Origin: Symbiodinium natans
Taxonomy: Eukaryota; Sar; Dinophyceae; Suessiales; Symbiodiniaceae
Reading direction: 5' to 3'
Assembly: GCA_905221605.1 (NCBI GenBank)
Contig: CAJNDS010000707.1
Coordinates: 20,896-84,895 of the forward strand
DNA length: 64,000 bases
Under the pieces are notes generated by a model. That model was not told the origin of the DNA, ran no database searches, and worked only from the letters and a program-made list of their open reading frames with translations. Positions 11,339-28,225 of the stretch are shown one piece after another. Each line of letters opens with the position of its first letter. Positions within the stretch are counted from its first letter, which is position 1. The position numbers and the translations under genes are program-made.

Positions 11339-12606
11339 GTAGCTAAAAATAGCATTCTGGTTTCGCATTGTAGTGTAACTGCCTCCCGTTTTCCTCCGTT
11401 TTCCGCCATAAATGCCTGCGGTTGTTGGCAAAGCTGCGCTCCCGACTTCAGGGAGAGTTGATCCCGGGTTCGCGGCCCCCCTCTCTGTTTTTTTCTTCTT
11501 CTGCTGGGCTTGAAGGCCAGGGAAGTTGACCCTGACCTCCAAGCGCCTCTCTTTTTCTTCTTCTTTTTCTTCTTCTTCTTCTTCTTCTTCTGCAGGGCAT
11601 GGGGGGGGCCCAGAAGACCCCTCGCACCGCAGCGCGCCCAGTCGCACGTCCATCATGAAACTCCAGCTCACTTCCCGCGGGTTTGCGAGAAAGCCCTATG
11701 TTTCGGAGTTGGCTGTGTGGGAAAAACTAGTTGCTACCCACGGCTCCCAACCCCCAAGCATCACATGAAAACAGCCATCTCGGGCATCCTAGTTTCCTTT
11801 GTTAGGAGTTTTTGGGTGACCTGCCACGGGGTTGGTGAGGTGAGAAGTCTGCAGTGAAGCATTTCCCCCGGGGCTTAAATTATCCAACAAACAGGAGATG
11901 AAGTATAGGCATTCTTCCGGGGTGTGCTTCATTGCTTACCGTGGTAATCTCCTTACCTACTGGAAACACGAAGCCCGAAGCCTTGTCCCTCGCTCTCTCT
12001 CGCTGTCTCTCTGCCAAACACGGAGGCGTCGGCCACGCGTCTCGCTGTGCTCCCCGCTCCATGACCACCTGTTTCAGGTATTTTCTCAAATCAAAGTGCT
12101 GGTTGGGAACGTCTTAAAGCAATGGCATTTCTGAGCCGGCGGCATTGTCTGCATCCGATGCCATTGAGCAGGGCTGATCATGCCGGACACACCAACGAAC
12201 CAACACCAACGCATCAAGTCCATAAAGTCCGAAGTGCCTTCCCCCCCCCCCCCCCCCCCACCAGAACAAGCATAAGCGAGTGGAGCGAGTGAAGATTCCC
12301 CAAAGTGCTGTGAGCCGGATGTCGGTCAACGTGCAGAGGGGCTAACGTCTCAGAATCGCAGCATGGCAGAATGCAGGAAAACTCCCAGGGCATTGCATGG
12401 CTCAGATGTGCTGATGGCCCTGAACCTGTCGGATCCTTTTAACTTTCGGCTGGGACGAGCCCAGCTAAGCAGCTGAGACATCTGCAAAAGGGCGCCTGCT
12501 CAGAAGAGTAGCCCGAACCCTGACATCGAATAATCTTAAGGCATAAACAAGGGGAAACACCCAAACACGAAACCCCAAGCCATGGCAAACGCTACCGCTG
12601 TCATCC
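11339..12606. other. No gene supported; CTT and poly-C repeats
   Basis: Contains a (CTT)n pyrimidine tract at about 11544-11594, which yields poly-Glu open frames on the minus strand, and a run of 19 C at 12241-12259. No recognisable coding exon. Confidence 0.5.
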
Positions 12607-12778
12607 TCAGTCGTCCTCGTCCAAAGGCTGCGGCCTTGCCGCTGCCGCTGCCTTCCTCCTCTTCTCTGCCCACTTTCGGGCTTCTTCCGCCTCGTTGCCG
12701 GGCATGTCTGGATCCTCCTCCTCCCAAGACTTGGGATGACGATTGAGAAGCTCGTCGCTTGCCACATGCACGGCAGTT
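12607..12778 (-). CDS. C-terminal exon of an unknown acidic protein
   Basis: The minus strand reads TAVHVASDELLNRHPKSWEE, then MPGNEAEEARKWAEKRRKAA, ending QPLDEDD and TGA at 12607-12609. The charged Ala/Lys/Glu helix and acidic tail are clear coding composition. It lies about 0.5 kb beyond the probable HSP70 stop on the same strand. It may be the last exon of a separate gene or a further exon of the chaperone; no upstream exon was linked by phase. Confidence 0.55.
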
Positions 12779-13263
12779 CTTAAAGCTGTTTAGAAGCCTC
12801 TCAAACGCTCACAACATCTCGCAGACGTCCTGGAAGATGTAGCCACCCCCTGCAACACCGCCCTCTCGGCGGGGCCGGGCTGGGCCAGGCGTGCCGCCAG
12901 GAGCCACCTGCCAGGGATGGCAGGAGGGGTTTAGGTTAAGCTAAGCGTTAAGGGTTCAGAGCTCTGCATTCTTTTGTGATGCAGTATCACTCCCCGAAGT
13001 AAGGGCCTGTTCTTGGATCCTGAGGCGATCCTATGTTTGGAATTTGTTCTTCTTTGCGCCGCCTATACACTAACTTTTGCCACCTGTGTAGCATTGTGTA
13101 GCCATGCCAACTCTACATACATCCTTTCTGACATGTACACGTGGATGTGCGTTGGGAATACGAGCCTTTTGGAATGGTTTGATAAAACGGCATTTGGTCA
13201 CTAGCTTTCCCGAGATTTCTGAACAGCTGCCTCGAAGAGTTCTCCTGGCTGATCTATCTGATC

Positions 13264-18253
<4,990 letters not shown>

Positions 18254-19426
18254 CTTTCGAGCAGCAAATCAAGCCTTTGGAGACTCGGGAAAAGGAACGC
18301 GCTTCAGATACACTTTTGCCTGGCCTTCTCACCCAGCCCGACGGCCTCGGCAGAGCATGCAATCAACCAGCACGCCTCCTCTGCATCACTCTTTGAACTG
18401 GTTCAAAGGCTCGGGCTCTCCGCCTGGAAGGCTCCGAGGAGGCCCGGCCCCTCCAAGAGCTGGGCGATAACCCAAGTCCGAGGCTCCGCGAAACGCGCAG
18501 GCCGCGGTGGGCGCGAGGGCTGCGGTGTGCAGCGTGGGAGACAAGCCCCGCCAACAGGGCCGCCAAAGATGTTGGGCGATGTGGGCCCTGGCCCTCGGTT
18601 TCGGATCTTCGTGGGGGCCTTTGAGGCCTTTGGGGCCTTGAGCATCCCCGGTGCACGGGCTCGGTGTAGTCCAGTGCCAGGATGGGCTCCATATGACAAA
18701 GCATCCAAGTTCTCGTTGCTCTATAATCTTCGGTTTTGTCTCATGCACTGCTCGTGCAAGACAAGGTTCACTCCTTCTTGAGCATCCGGAGTGCTGGGCT
18801 GTCTGCTTCTGACAGATGCTCTGCCTTACCGTCTTACCGTCTTCCCCATGATGTCTAGGCTGCTAGTGACTGGTAGTGTGCCAAGCCAAAGGCTGCAACA
18901 AAGCACAAAAGCACAGGGCCGACTGCAGAGAACCATCAGAAACTATCGGTACGAGTTTGAGAAGACATGCTGAGCCATGCATTGCCATGCTGCACGATTG
19001 TCGCGGCGGGCATCACTTTCAAGCGAACTTTGCTCAATTAGTCCTCCCCTCCGTGCTGCTTTACAGCTTCAACTTAAGATGGCGATCTAGGACAGCCGCC
19101 TGTGCTGAATGGAGGTGGCCTTGAGAGGCACATGTCATGAACTTTATTTAGAGATGTGTGCTTCAAAATTTGGGGTGATGATATGTCCAAGAAATCTATA
19201 TAATGGCGGTCGCATTCGCTTGTGTTAAAAGCTTGTCTCAGGTCACGCCCCCTGCTCGTGGAATTCCACGATGGCGCACACACGACTCTGAATTGGACAT
19301 GGCTGAACCTGCACACGGACTCTGAAATTCAGGTCGGCGCACGAGCGATATGAACAAAGGCCGCGACTACGGGACCCTTGTGCTGCACCCGCCGCTAAGA
19401 CCGCAGGGCAGCTCTTGGGTCCGCAG
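18254..19426. other. Between HSP70 and dynamin-like gene; possible HSP70 targeting exon
   Basis: Overlapping minus-strand frames at 18363-18748 are GC-rich and Arg/Ser/Ala-rich, as expected of an organelle presequence, but the correct frame could not be chosen. The rest shows no gene. Confidence 0.4.
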
Positions 19427-22400
19427 TCAGCATCTGAGTCTGCTCAAAGATCTGCAAAGATCTGCAAAGTGCCCCAACTCAGTGAGCTCGCTGTGCGTTG
19501 CACTTGAGCTTGAAGCCCTGAGGCATTTGGGATTCTGGGAAGGGCTCTCTTTCAAACCCAAGCTTCCATGTGGCCGAGCCTGCAGCTTCTCGATGCACTC
19601 AGACACCTCCTTCAAATTCTCTCGCACCTGCGATTCCCATCATCGACGACCGTTTCTCTTCTGACGAAGACAAGCTCTCAACTGCAGCCAACTAGCTGAC
19701 TAGCTATTCTGGCTTTTTTGGCCTGCCTTCGTTACCTCTCCTTCAAGGCGCTCGCGCCGCGCCTGTCATGGAATGTCGCCATCTCGGCTTCCAGTCGCTT
19801 CGATAAATCCGAGCCCGCCTTGTAGTTGGTCTTGTCCGCATCGGAGAGTGAGATCTTGTTCATGTCCTGAAACGACTCAGGGAGGCTCAGGCTCATGGAG
19901 GCTCCATGTCGTAAGTTCTCATCCTTTTGCTCAGGCTGCACCGGTCCTCTTCTAGTCGACGCAGCATCGGCAGCTTGAAAAAGGACTCTGCAAACAGTTC
20001 TACCTGCTCCGCAAAGTGCCCTACACTTGGGGAGTGAGTTATCTGCCGAGGCCTGGGGCCGTAGGAGTTCTGGTATAGTGTCTCAGGCGCTCACCGCCTA
20101 ATCCTCCTCCGGCGCATTTGTTGCGCCCTTTGTTTGCTTTTTAGCTTTACCTGGAATGGGTACCGACGTCGCCGATCGGCATCCGGGAGGACGGCAGTGC
20201 AGCGCCTCAGCACATCGCCTTGCAGACAACTCGGCTCAAAAGTGTCAGGCGACAGGGAAACTTCTAGGGCGTGCCCCTCATGGGTCAGAAACGCCCTTGC
20301 CCGGGTGCCCCACATCCACTAGTATGCACGACTGCTTTGAAGCACCAGCAGACGTCTTCTATGGATTTCTACGGTCCCTGCTCCAAGCTGCCCCAGGCCC
20401 AGGCTTGTCGCGTAGCGTCAAAATGAGGGCATGGGAATTTCGTGGAATTCCCATAGCCATTTTACCATCCTTCCAACACCCTGGCAGGCCTGATCGCACA
20501 CCTGGGACCTGATGAAGCTGTACGTTTTGAGGACCAGCATCTGGACCTTGTCCACTGCCTCCCATGCCAAAAATCAGGCATCTGATAACATGTAGCAACA
20601 TGTAGTAGTAGTCCGTTCTTGCAGGCAGCGACTGTCCTCGTCAATCTGATGGGACTCCGTGGGGATTTCAAGCAGCCACTTGGAAAGGGTGCTCTCGATC
20701 CCGGACCGGCTCTGGATCTCTTTTGGAATCCTCTCCTTCGCTCGCACATGAGGGTACATCGCTTCAGGCTCTCGAGATCAATTCCCTCCAGAACCCCGGA
20801 GCCCTTTGCGTGATGAAAAGAACCTTCCCGCAAGACTCTTGAACTGGGGGCTCGGGATGCCAATGACACTGAACTACCCCCGTGCCGATCGCTCCTTGGT
20901 GTCATCGATGGAGGGCAGCGCAGCATCGGCATCCTCCTTCGAGGGGCCGCACAGGGTTTTGCAAGGTGCACAGTCAATAGAAGCCTCTTAGGTACAAAAG
21001 GTGCACGAATGACTTGGCACGGAGACCTCACTCCATGCCCACGCCTCCTCTGTGTAACCTCCGTAGGTCGCGCCCTTGAGGAAGACCCAGGGATTGGCAA
21101 AGGTCGACCTGTGGCCGTCGCAGCAAACGGAGTAGAAAATGATGTTGAGTTGAGGGGCACCACAACGTCGCAGATGCCCCTGCTACCTCACTGACGTCAC
21201 TTCAAACCTGAAGGGGAAACATCCAAGACCTTGCTGAGCCCTTGGACTATAGGGTTCTGGGCACAAAAATTACATTACATTACATTACATTACATTACAT
21301 TACATTACATTACATTACATTACATTACATTACATTACGCTACATTACGCTACATTACGTTACATTACGTTACATTACGTTACATTACATTACATTACAT
21401 TACATTACGTTGCATTACGCTACATTTCATTACATTAAATTATACATTGCATTGCATTACATTACTTACGTTGCGTAACGTTACATAACGTTACATTACA
21501 TTTCAGTACGAAACATTACATACATACATCAGTGTGCAGAAATGGGCTGCTGGTCAGCGATACAGCCCAAGCCCTAAAGCTCTAGAACCTGAAAACGAAC
21601 AACCCTGTACACGCGGAAGCCCTGTGCATTGCTATCAACACCCGAAAGCCTTAATACTACTATCAGCAGAAAAAAACCTAGCCCCTAAACCCTACTTTAA
21701 AACCCTGCAACCCTAAGCGTCAAACAAGCCAGAAAGCCCTATAACCCAAAACCCTACCCGATTCCCTTCACTTCGTCCGGCTGACGTAAGCATGTTGTCG
21801 AAAAGCTCGATAAACTGATTCAGCTGGCGCTGACAGGCCTGCCAGATTTGGGCCCCTCTTGGTTTCGGGGGCACTCCTCAGCACCTCAGCACCTCACCTC
21901 ACATGCTACCGACCTGAAGCTCAACGTGACCACATTCTGGCTTACTCATCAACATTGGTGTTCATTGAAGCCTGATCGTAGGTGGAGAAAACCAGGTGTT
22001 TGATCATCTCATTCTGCTTGATGAGCTTCACCTTGCCATCCGAAGGAAGCCCTCCCCCACGCCACAGCCCCAAACAAACCCAAGCAATTTAAAGCTCTAC
22101 TTGTGCACCCTTATTCCAATGCCCAAAAGCCCTAGCCCTGGGCGCACGTTCTTCCAGAGCAGACTGGAGTACATCGTCGAGCTCGGATTCCCCTCCAGGC
22201 TGCTCATAAAGTCGATGACTGCTTCCTGCGGCTGCATTGGCTTAGGGTTTAGGTTTGGTTGCATGTTTATTCGGTGGCTTGTGGGGGGGGATGGCTCGGA
22301 TCCTTCTGGATCTGGAAGAACCACTTGATGCGCTCGCCGACGTATTGGACCCTTCCTTTGAGAAGCAGGCGGTTCGACGTGGGATGGCAGGGGATCCTCA

Positions 22401-25400
22401 TGACAGAAGCTCTGCCCTGGGCTCTGCAACGGCAGGTGTGCTTCGTTGCTCAGGAGCTTCACCACCACATCGCGCCAAGTCAAGGAGCTCATGGACACGC
22501 CGCGTGCCTAGGGCTCCACACGTCTCCACATGGCTCCACGGAAAGTTGAGGACATCATGGACATCAAGTTGTTGAAGACCCCGCCTGGATGACGTCACGC
22601 TTCTTGGTCTCCACAGCAATTTCGGAAAATCGGAGGAAAATCTCAACCTCGACTCTGAGGTGGTGCAGCCAGTCCTAGATGGAGCCTTCTGTGCATTGAA
22701 CCCTGGTCAGCTTCATCGACTCAGCCGGGAGCTTCAGACATCACCCGGCGAAACTGGGCACCGCCGTTGACCTGCCAAGGCACTTGCCATGCTTGCCTGC
22801 ACGTACATGCTGGCAGCGAATTCACGCAACTTGCCTCTGCATCTGAAGCACCGACTTGTATTTCGTTCGTGAGGTACCTACAGCTAGGCACATCGACCAA
22901 CCGTGGTCAAGCCCTCCATCGCGCGACGCGGGCACTCTATGTAGTCATCTAGATCACGGAAGTCCTCCGACGGAAGCATCACGAAGTGATCTGACCCGAC
23001 CTTAAGAGCAAAGCGCGGTCTTCACTGATGGGAGCATCGTAGCGTATCGTAAGAAGTGGAAAGCCGGAGGCCCCGCTTTTAAGTGATGGTCATGGAATGA
23101 CCTGAGCTCTGAATCGAGCTTCATCCGGCCAGTCATCAGGTTCGGAATACCCTGGCACCAAGCGAAAGTGACTCGTAGTGTGACTCGTAGTGTGAAGGTG
23201 TGCGAAGCCATTGGAAGCCGGGCCTCCATGACATGCCTCAAGGCCTGCGCGAAGGAGGTCCCGCACTCCCGGGTTGTGCTCAAGATCCTGCCACGATCCG
23301 TGAGGAGGCAGCGCAAACATAAACCATCGGCCGTGAGCATTCACGTGCCTTTGCATTGACCTGCTTTAACGATGGCTTCCGATGAACGGCTGAGAGCTAT
23401 GGAGCTATGCTTCCTGACGTCGCGTTCTGGCACAGGCGAAGTCTGGGCTGGAGCCAAGGCTGTGCTTGACCATCGCCAAATTGTGAAACACGTCGCACTC
23501 ACCAGGCTTAAAAGATGGTTGACTCACCGAAGTCGGCTCACTGAAGTTGACTGTCATTTACTCTGAGATAACATCTAACTACTCGACCGGTATGGAAGTC
23601 AGGCCCGCCGAGAGGTCCTCCTCCGGGTGGTCACGTCGATAGTCCAGCAAATCCGTGAGCCCAACTCCGGGAAGATGCCGGCGTTCGGCCCAGAGCTCTA
23701 AGGTTTCCAGATCCAACCCCCATTGCTCAGCTGCCGCAGATGCGATGGCACCCATTCGGGCTCTCTTCTCTCTCTTGGGCGCTTCGCCTTCAGGGCCTTC
23801 AGGCTCTGAACCCATGGGGTGATCCCGGTGATCCAGGTGAGCCATCCCAATGCTGCCAATGCTGCCAATGCCGCCAATGCCCGCCCCAGCATCTGCACAG
23901 GTGCCACCAGTGGCACGAATGCCACCTGCTGCCAGGTCTGCGCCTGACATGGCGCTCATGGTGCCGTGGCTGCGTTTGCTGCGCCGAGAGGCAGCGGCGC
24001 CCTCGCCTTGCGCGGCCACCGCACCCGAGCCCAGGCCGCTGGGAGAGGAGGCTCCCCCGGCCTTGTCTGCCTCACGCGTGTGGAAAACGCCACCCCCAGC
24101 AACCTCCGCCTCGCTGTCCTCAGGAAAGCGAATGTTCGGCACAGCCCAGAGAGGGCACTAAACTTGAGGGGTCCGCCCTACAGCGACATGAAAAGCTAGA
24201 GCAGAGCTAGAGCTGCGCGTTCGAAGACATCCAAGCAGCGCAGCGTTCTCGGCGATCTCGGCGTTCCGGCACCCGCGGCAGGTCGTGGGAGGCCAAGAGC
24301 AAGTGGTGCTCCGAGGACACGCGCTCGGCACTGGCAAGCTCTGGCAAGTGTATCATTCTCCTAGTCGAATCTATTCGATATTCTGTCTTTCGCTTGGGGT
24401 TGTTGAAACATTTGCACCTGTCAAATACACTCTACATGAAGAGATGCTTTGCTGGCCGCATGGCTGATCCTTTAACATGTGCCACACGGTCCAACTATAC
24501 TGTCCAACTGGACGCAAAAGGCTGTCATTGGCTGTCGGCGACAAGCGGCAGATGACGGCAGCACAATGCGCATATCCCAGCTCAAGGATGCTTCAAGACA
24601 CCAGAAAATGCCAGAAAACCACATAAGGAGATGCCCATATGGGCGCACCTGTGGGGGTCAGTCTCCTCGTGCTCGGTGACGAGGCTCTGTTCCTTGGAGG
24701 TCCACTTGGCCTTCAGCTCCTTCAGCTTGTCCAACACGGGGTTGATGGCGTCCGCGAACATGTGCTCGATCTTCTTCTCCATGAAGTTCGCGAAGGACTG
24801 GAAGCCGATGGTCTGCCAGCGCAGGCAGGGCAGAGAGCCGTCGCTTTTTTGTCTAATCATCAGGAGACTGTTTTGTCTCGAGTTTAATTAAAGTGCCTCA
24901 AGGTACTGCGGCTTCAGCATCCGATCCCTCATCTCCTTCATATCCTGCCCGCGCCGGACTTCTTACTGGGGCCCAGACAGCCCGACAGGCGTGCTCACAA
25001 GGTGGCCTTCTGATTGAACTCTTCCCGCAGCTTCACGAAGGACTCGGCAGGACACGCCTCTCCATCCTGGAGGGCCAGCAAGCATGAAGGAACCTTTAGT
25101 CTTTAGCGCGTTGCGAACTGGGGAGCCACTCTGATTCAAGCTTCCTGATGTAAAAAGCTTTCGATCTATTGATGAACGACGTGCTTTCACCCTCATGCTG
25201 TGGTGCTGCTGTAGGCTGAACTGCTCAAGGGCCAAGGCTACGTCGAAGTTCCCACAATACAGGGAAAGTTCGGCCCGGTTTGGCCCAAAGAGCCGAGCCT
25301 GCCACCAGGGCAGTGTCAAGGCGAAGCGAACCAAGTTTTCGGGAAGGTCGCCGAAGCCATCCACCCACTGGTTGACGTTCTCCTTCCTCGCAAGCTTCGA

Positions 25401-27799
25401 GAGAATGCAACATGATGCAACAGGAATGAGGAATGCATGGGGACCCATTCTGATGGAAAAATCACTCGTCAAGCGGGCTCTTGGAAGCTCACGTCAAGTC
25501 AGTGTAGTACTTGTCCAGCTTCGTGCGGACGAGAATGGTCCTTGCAACTGAGGGTAGTTTACAATAGCAGTGAACTCAGGCGCCTCACGGCTCAAGCAAG
25601 CAGAGCAATTTCACGGAGGTCAGCAGAAGCAGGATGGTGGATTCACAGGGTTTCTCGTTCACTCGTAGACAGAAACCCTTGGCAGTTCAGACTTCTGGCG
25701 CGGTCCTCTGAAACTTTGGGTCAATCGAGCGGCACTTGCCCAAGGTGGACATGGTGGCTGCGTCCCCGCACTGGGCGATTGAGACGTGAGCAGGAAAAGG
25801 CAAAATGTGCTCGCAAGTCAAGACCCGACCTGCTCCACGCAAAGCATCACATTGCGAGGATCCCGCATGAATTGCATCACAAGCTCTTCGATCCTCTTTG
25901 TGAAGAGGCGTTCTGTGACCGCCATGCAACACAATATGCTGCTGAGACATGGCTGCTCTGTGACAGGCACCGCACCTGTTGCACAGCTCCTGCTTGGAGG
26001 TGTCCAGTGCAAAGTCCCGGAAGCCCGGAAGGTCAACTATTTGCATGTCCACACAAGCAGGAGACCTTGTGGTCAAGATCATGCAAGGCACGGACTCACA
26101 CAACCCGTAATCACCGTGATCCTCGTTTCTGTCTGCCACTGAGTGCCGCACTGGACTCGAACACAAATGGGATCAGAAGAAACCTCATGTGAATCTCATT
26201 TGGTTCTATGTGCCCCTTTGGGATCCGTAATGTGGCTACTCTGCAACTCTCAACATTCCGACATTCCGAAATCATGCTGGCGCACAAGGGCCCCTTGTGT
26301 TGGCTAACGTTGGGTAACCAACTTGTGTGTTTCGGGGAGACAGTGCAGTCGGTTTGGAACATCTTTGGGGCCCGACTGTCTCCCCTAGCTCTTCATGCGC
26401 ATCGCCGACCTGCAGACATCACGGACCACCGCGAGACGTTGCAATGGTGTACCCAGCTTCGAGGTTGCGGCCAGCTGCATGACTCTGCTGATCTCGTGCT
26501 CGTTCCAGTGGCCTGTGGCCCTATCCCGGACGAACCTTGGGCTCCCCAGGGCTACAGCGCACTTGCATCATAAAGCCGAGCGCGTGCAAGAGGCAGAATT
26601 GCAACTACATTAACTACATCCCATGACCACGTGTGAGACAAAGTCACAGAGGCCTTGTGTGTTCAACAGAACTTACGTCAACAAACAGAAAACTCATGAG
26701 CGCGTTTGCTGGCGCTCGTCAGTTGTTGAAGGTTGATGGATTTTGCGGCGAAACTCCGGGATCCAGAGCTTCGCTTACCATGTTACTATGTGTAGTTGCG
26801 GAACTTGAACATTTGCATGTGCGCAGCGGCTTCGACGCAATGTGGCTTGCACCCTGGTCAGAGCTGCCGGAACGAAAAGATACAGAGTAGGCTCCGGGCC
26901 ACTTGGATGCCTTCGAGCCAGCAACGTTGCGGAACTCGAGGATTGTGGGCCGCCGGCTGCCTCCCATCTCGTCTCGGACACAGGAGGGGCGAGGCGGACC
27001 CGCTGTAAAATCAAAATCCTAAACGCCCAAAGTCTGAAGAACAATGCTTCTACCGATTCGCTGGCATTCTGCGATCCGCCGAAATTAAGTTTCAAAAGAA
27101 GCACTTCGTGAGTTCCGTTTCCCGGTTCAGCCGATGCCTAACGTTCCGGAGATGAAGTTGAAGGTCTCCCCCGCAAGGGCCTCGGAAACCGGACTCCGTG
27201 CAAGAAGAGCTTTTAATGGGATTTGGGGGGGGGCTCAAACCGGCTCAAGCCGGCTCAGGCGGTTTGACACAGGTACCCGTCTGCAACCCCACCTCGATGA
27301 GTCGGCTCTTTCCCACCGACTGCTTGCCAATCAAGATGAACTGAGGCCTGGCAGAGGGGGGCAACTAGGGGTCTCTGAGCTCTCCGGTGCTTTGGTGATA
27401 CTCGTAGTGAGAGAAAACCAAGTAGATTTTATAACTTCATGGTACACACATACCCCGATTTGCGATACGCAAGGGTGTAAAGAAAAGGGTGTAGTAAGGG
27501 TGTAAGATCCAGGCATTGGAAAGTCCACGATCCCAATCTTGTCCTGCATTGCACATTGACTTCGGGAGTTCCCCCCCTTTTCTCCGAGTCGAAGCTGGAC
27601 TCTTGTAGAGGTGACTCAATGAGGAGCGCGTCCTGCACGCGGGCTTTGACATCGCCCAGCAGGTTCAGGAGCTCGGACCGGGATCCCACACCTGTTGAGA
27701 GAGAGAGAGAGAGACCGAGATGAAGACACAAAACTTTAAAAGCCAACAATCAACAACCGGAAGAGTCGCATGAGTCTTCTTGAGGGCGGCACCGGCCAT
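19427..27799 (-). CDS. Dynamin-like large GTPase (membrane fission)
   Basis: Probable ATG at 27797-27799 (MAGAALKK). Exon from 27691: GVGSRSELLNLLGDVKARVQ. P-loop exon 27293-27347: PQFILIGKQSVGKSRLIE. Exon 27138-27180: ALAGETFNFISGTLG. Exon from 26960: SRRPTILEFRNVAGSKASKW. Then PRFVRDRATGHWNEHEISRV (~26450-26545), DMQIVDLPGFRDFALDTSKQ (~26000-26060), RIEELVMQFMRDPRNVMLCV (~25840-25900), GDAATMSTLGKCRSIDPKFQ (~25700-25770), a segment with DGFGDLPENLVRFALTLPWW (~25300-25370), MEKKIEHMFADAINPVLDKL (~24720-24790), EETDPHR to ILSTTRECGTSFAQALRHVM (junction 24649/23287), RVQYVGERIKWFFQIQKDP (~22310-22370), EAVIDFMSSLEGNPSS (~22170-22220), VQMLVLKTYSFIRSQVCDQ (~20480-20550, GED-like), MNKISLSDADKTNYKA (~19810-19860), and a coiled-coil tail (QVRENLKEVSECIEKLQARP) ending near 19427. 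G1 and G3 motifs are clear; a G4 TKxD was not located. Stalk and GED indicate a true dynamin relative acting in membrane or organelle division. Its lower-end exon assignments are less certain. Confidence 0.85.
21269..21510 (+). repeat. (ATTAC)n pentanucleotide repeat
   Basis: About 45 units of attac, drifting to attacg/attacgc variants toward the right end. It lies inside the dynamin-like gene, in an intron. The long plus-strand open frame it creates is an artefact of the repeat. Confidence 0.95.
23579..24157 (-). CDS. ORF nested in a dynamin-like gene intron (192 aa, no ATG seen)
   Basis: Open for 192 codons from just after a TTTAG acceptor-like site (24158) to TAG at 23579-23581. It begins CPLWAVPNIRFPEDSEAEV, continues through an Ala/Gly/Ser-rich, Glu-rich middle with GIGGIGSIGSIG, and ends with a helical segment (LDLETLELWAERRHLPGVGL) and SIPVE. 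It sits within the 1,361-nt intron 23288-24648, whose flanking exons join in phase as PHR-ILSTT. The same exon end would enter this ORF in the wrong frame, so it is unlikely to be a simple alternative terminal exon. No family recognised; no start codon in the segment, so an upstream exon would be needed. Confidence 0.5.
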   Translation of the reverse strand, partial: CPLWAVPNIRFPEDSEAEVAGGGVFHTREADKAGGASSPSGLGSGAVAAQGEGAAASRRSKRSHGTMSAMSGADLAAGGIRATGGTCADAGAGIGGIGSIGSIGMAHLDHRDHPMGSEPEGPEGEAPKREKRARMGAIASAAAEQWGLDLETLELWAERRHLPGVGLTDLLDYRRDHPEEDLSAGLTSIPVE

Positions 27800-28225
27800 G
27801 GTGGGCCACTGAGCCAACAGTGGAGCCGCGGCCCGGTGTGTCTATAAAATCGAAGCTGCGGAACCCCGCCCCAAGTTCATCCAAGTTGGGCCAAGGCCCA
27901 GGAGCGCAAAATGATCAGATGTTTAATTTGCTTTGAATGACCGGGAGGGTCAGTGACCCTGCAGTGATGTTGAACGCCTACAACTCTTAACGCTAAACTG
28001 CCAAACCCCGAAAAGATTGGGTGCCATGCCATTCCACCTTTGGCCCGTGCAATTAGAGTTTTTCAAAAATGGTAGCAGGTCAAACCAGCATGGGCCAAGG
28101 GGTATTTTGCTCCCAGACAGCGCTGCCTTCACGAAGGCCGTGTGCAACCTGAGTCTCTGGCTGAACGCCACTCGCCGCTCCATCTGAACAGGAAAACTGA
28201 GCGAGAGTTCCGCAACTCCAGTTGC
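27800..28225. other. Spacer between dynamin-like gene start and aldolase copy 1 stop
   Basis: About 430 bp, which should hold the 5' region of the dynamin-like gene and the 3' region of aldolase copy 1. Its right end (about 28141-28225) is closely similar to the sequence just beyond the aldolase copy 3 stop (about 32930-33011). Confidence 0.6.

Noticed and set aside
11330..11671. Minus-strand ORF with a poly-Glu stretch
   Set aside because: Arises from the CTT microsatellite; no coding-like sequence on either side.
20462..21163. Minus ORF of 233 codons read as one protein
   Set aside because: It crosses several coding-looking segments of the dynamin-like gene in the wrong frame; dynamin-like motifs occur in another frame at 20480-20550.
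21231..21488. Plus-strand ORFs rich in Tyr-Ile-Thr-Leu-His
   Set aside because: Pure product of the ATTAC pentanucleotide repeat.
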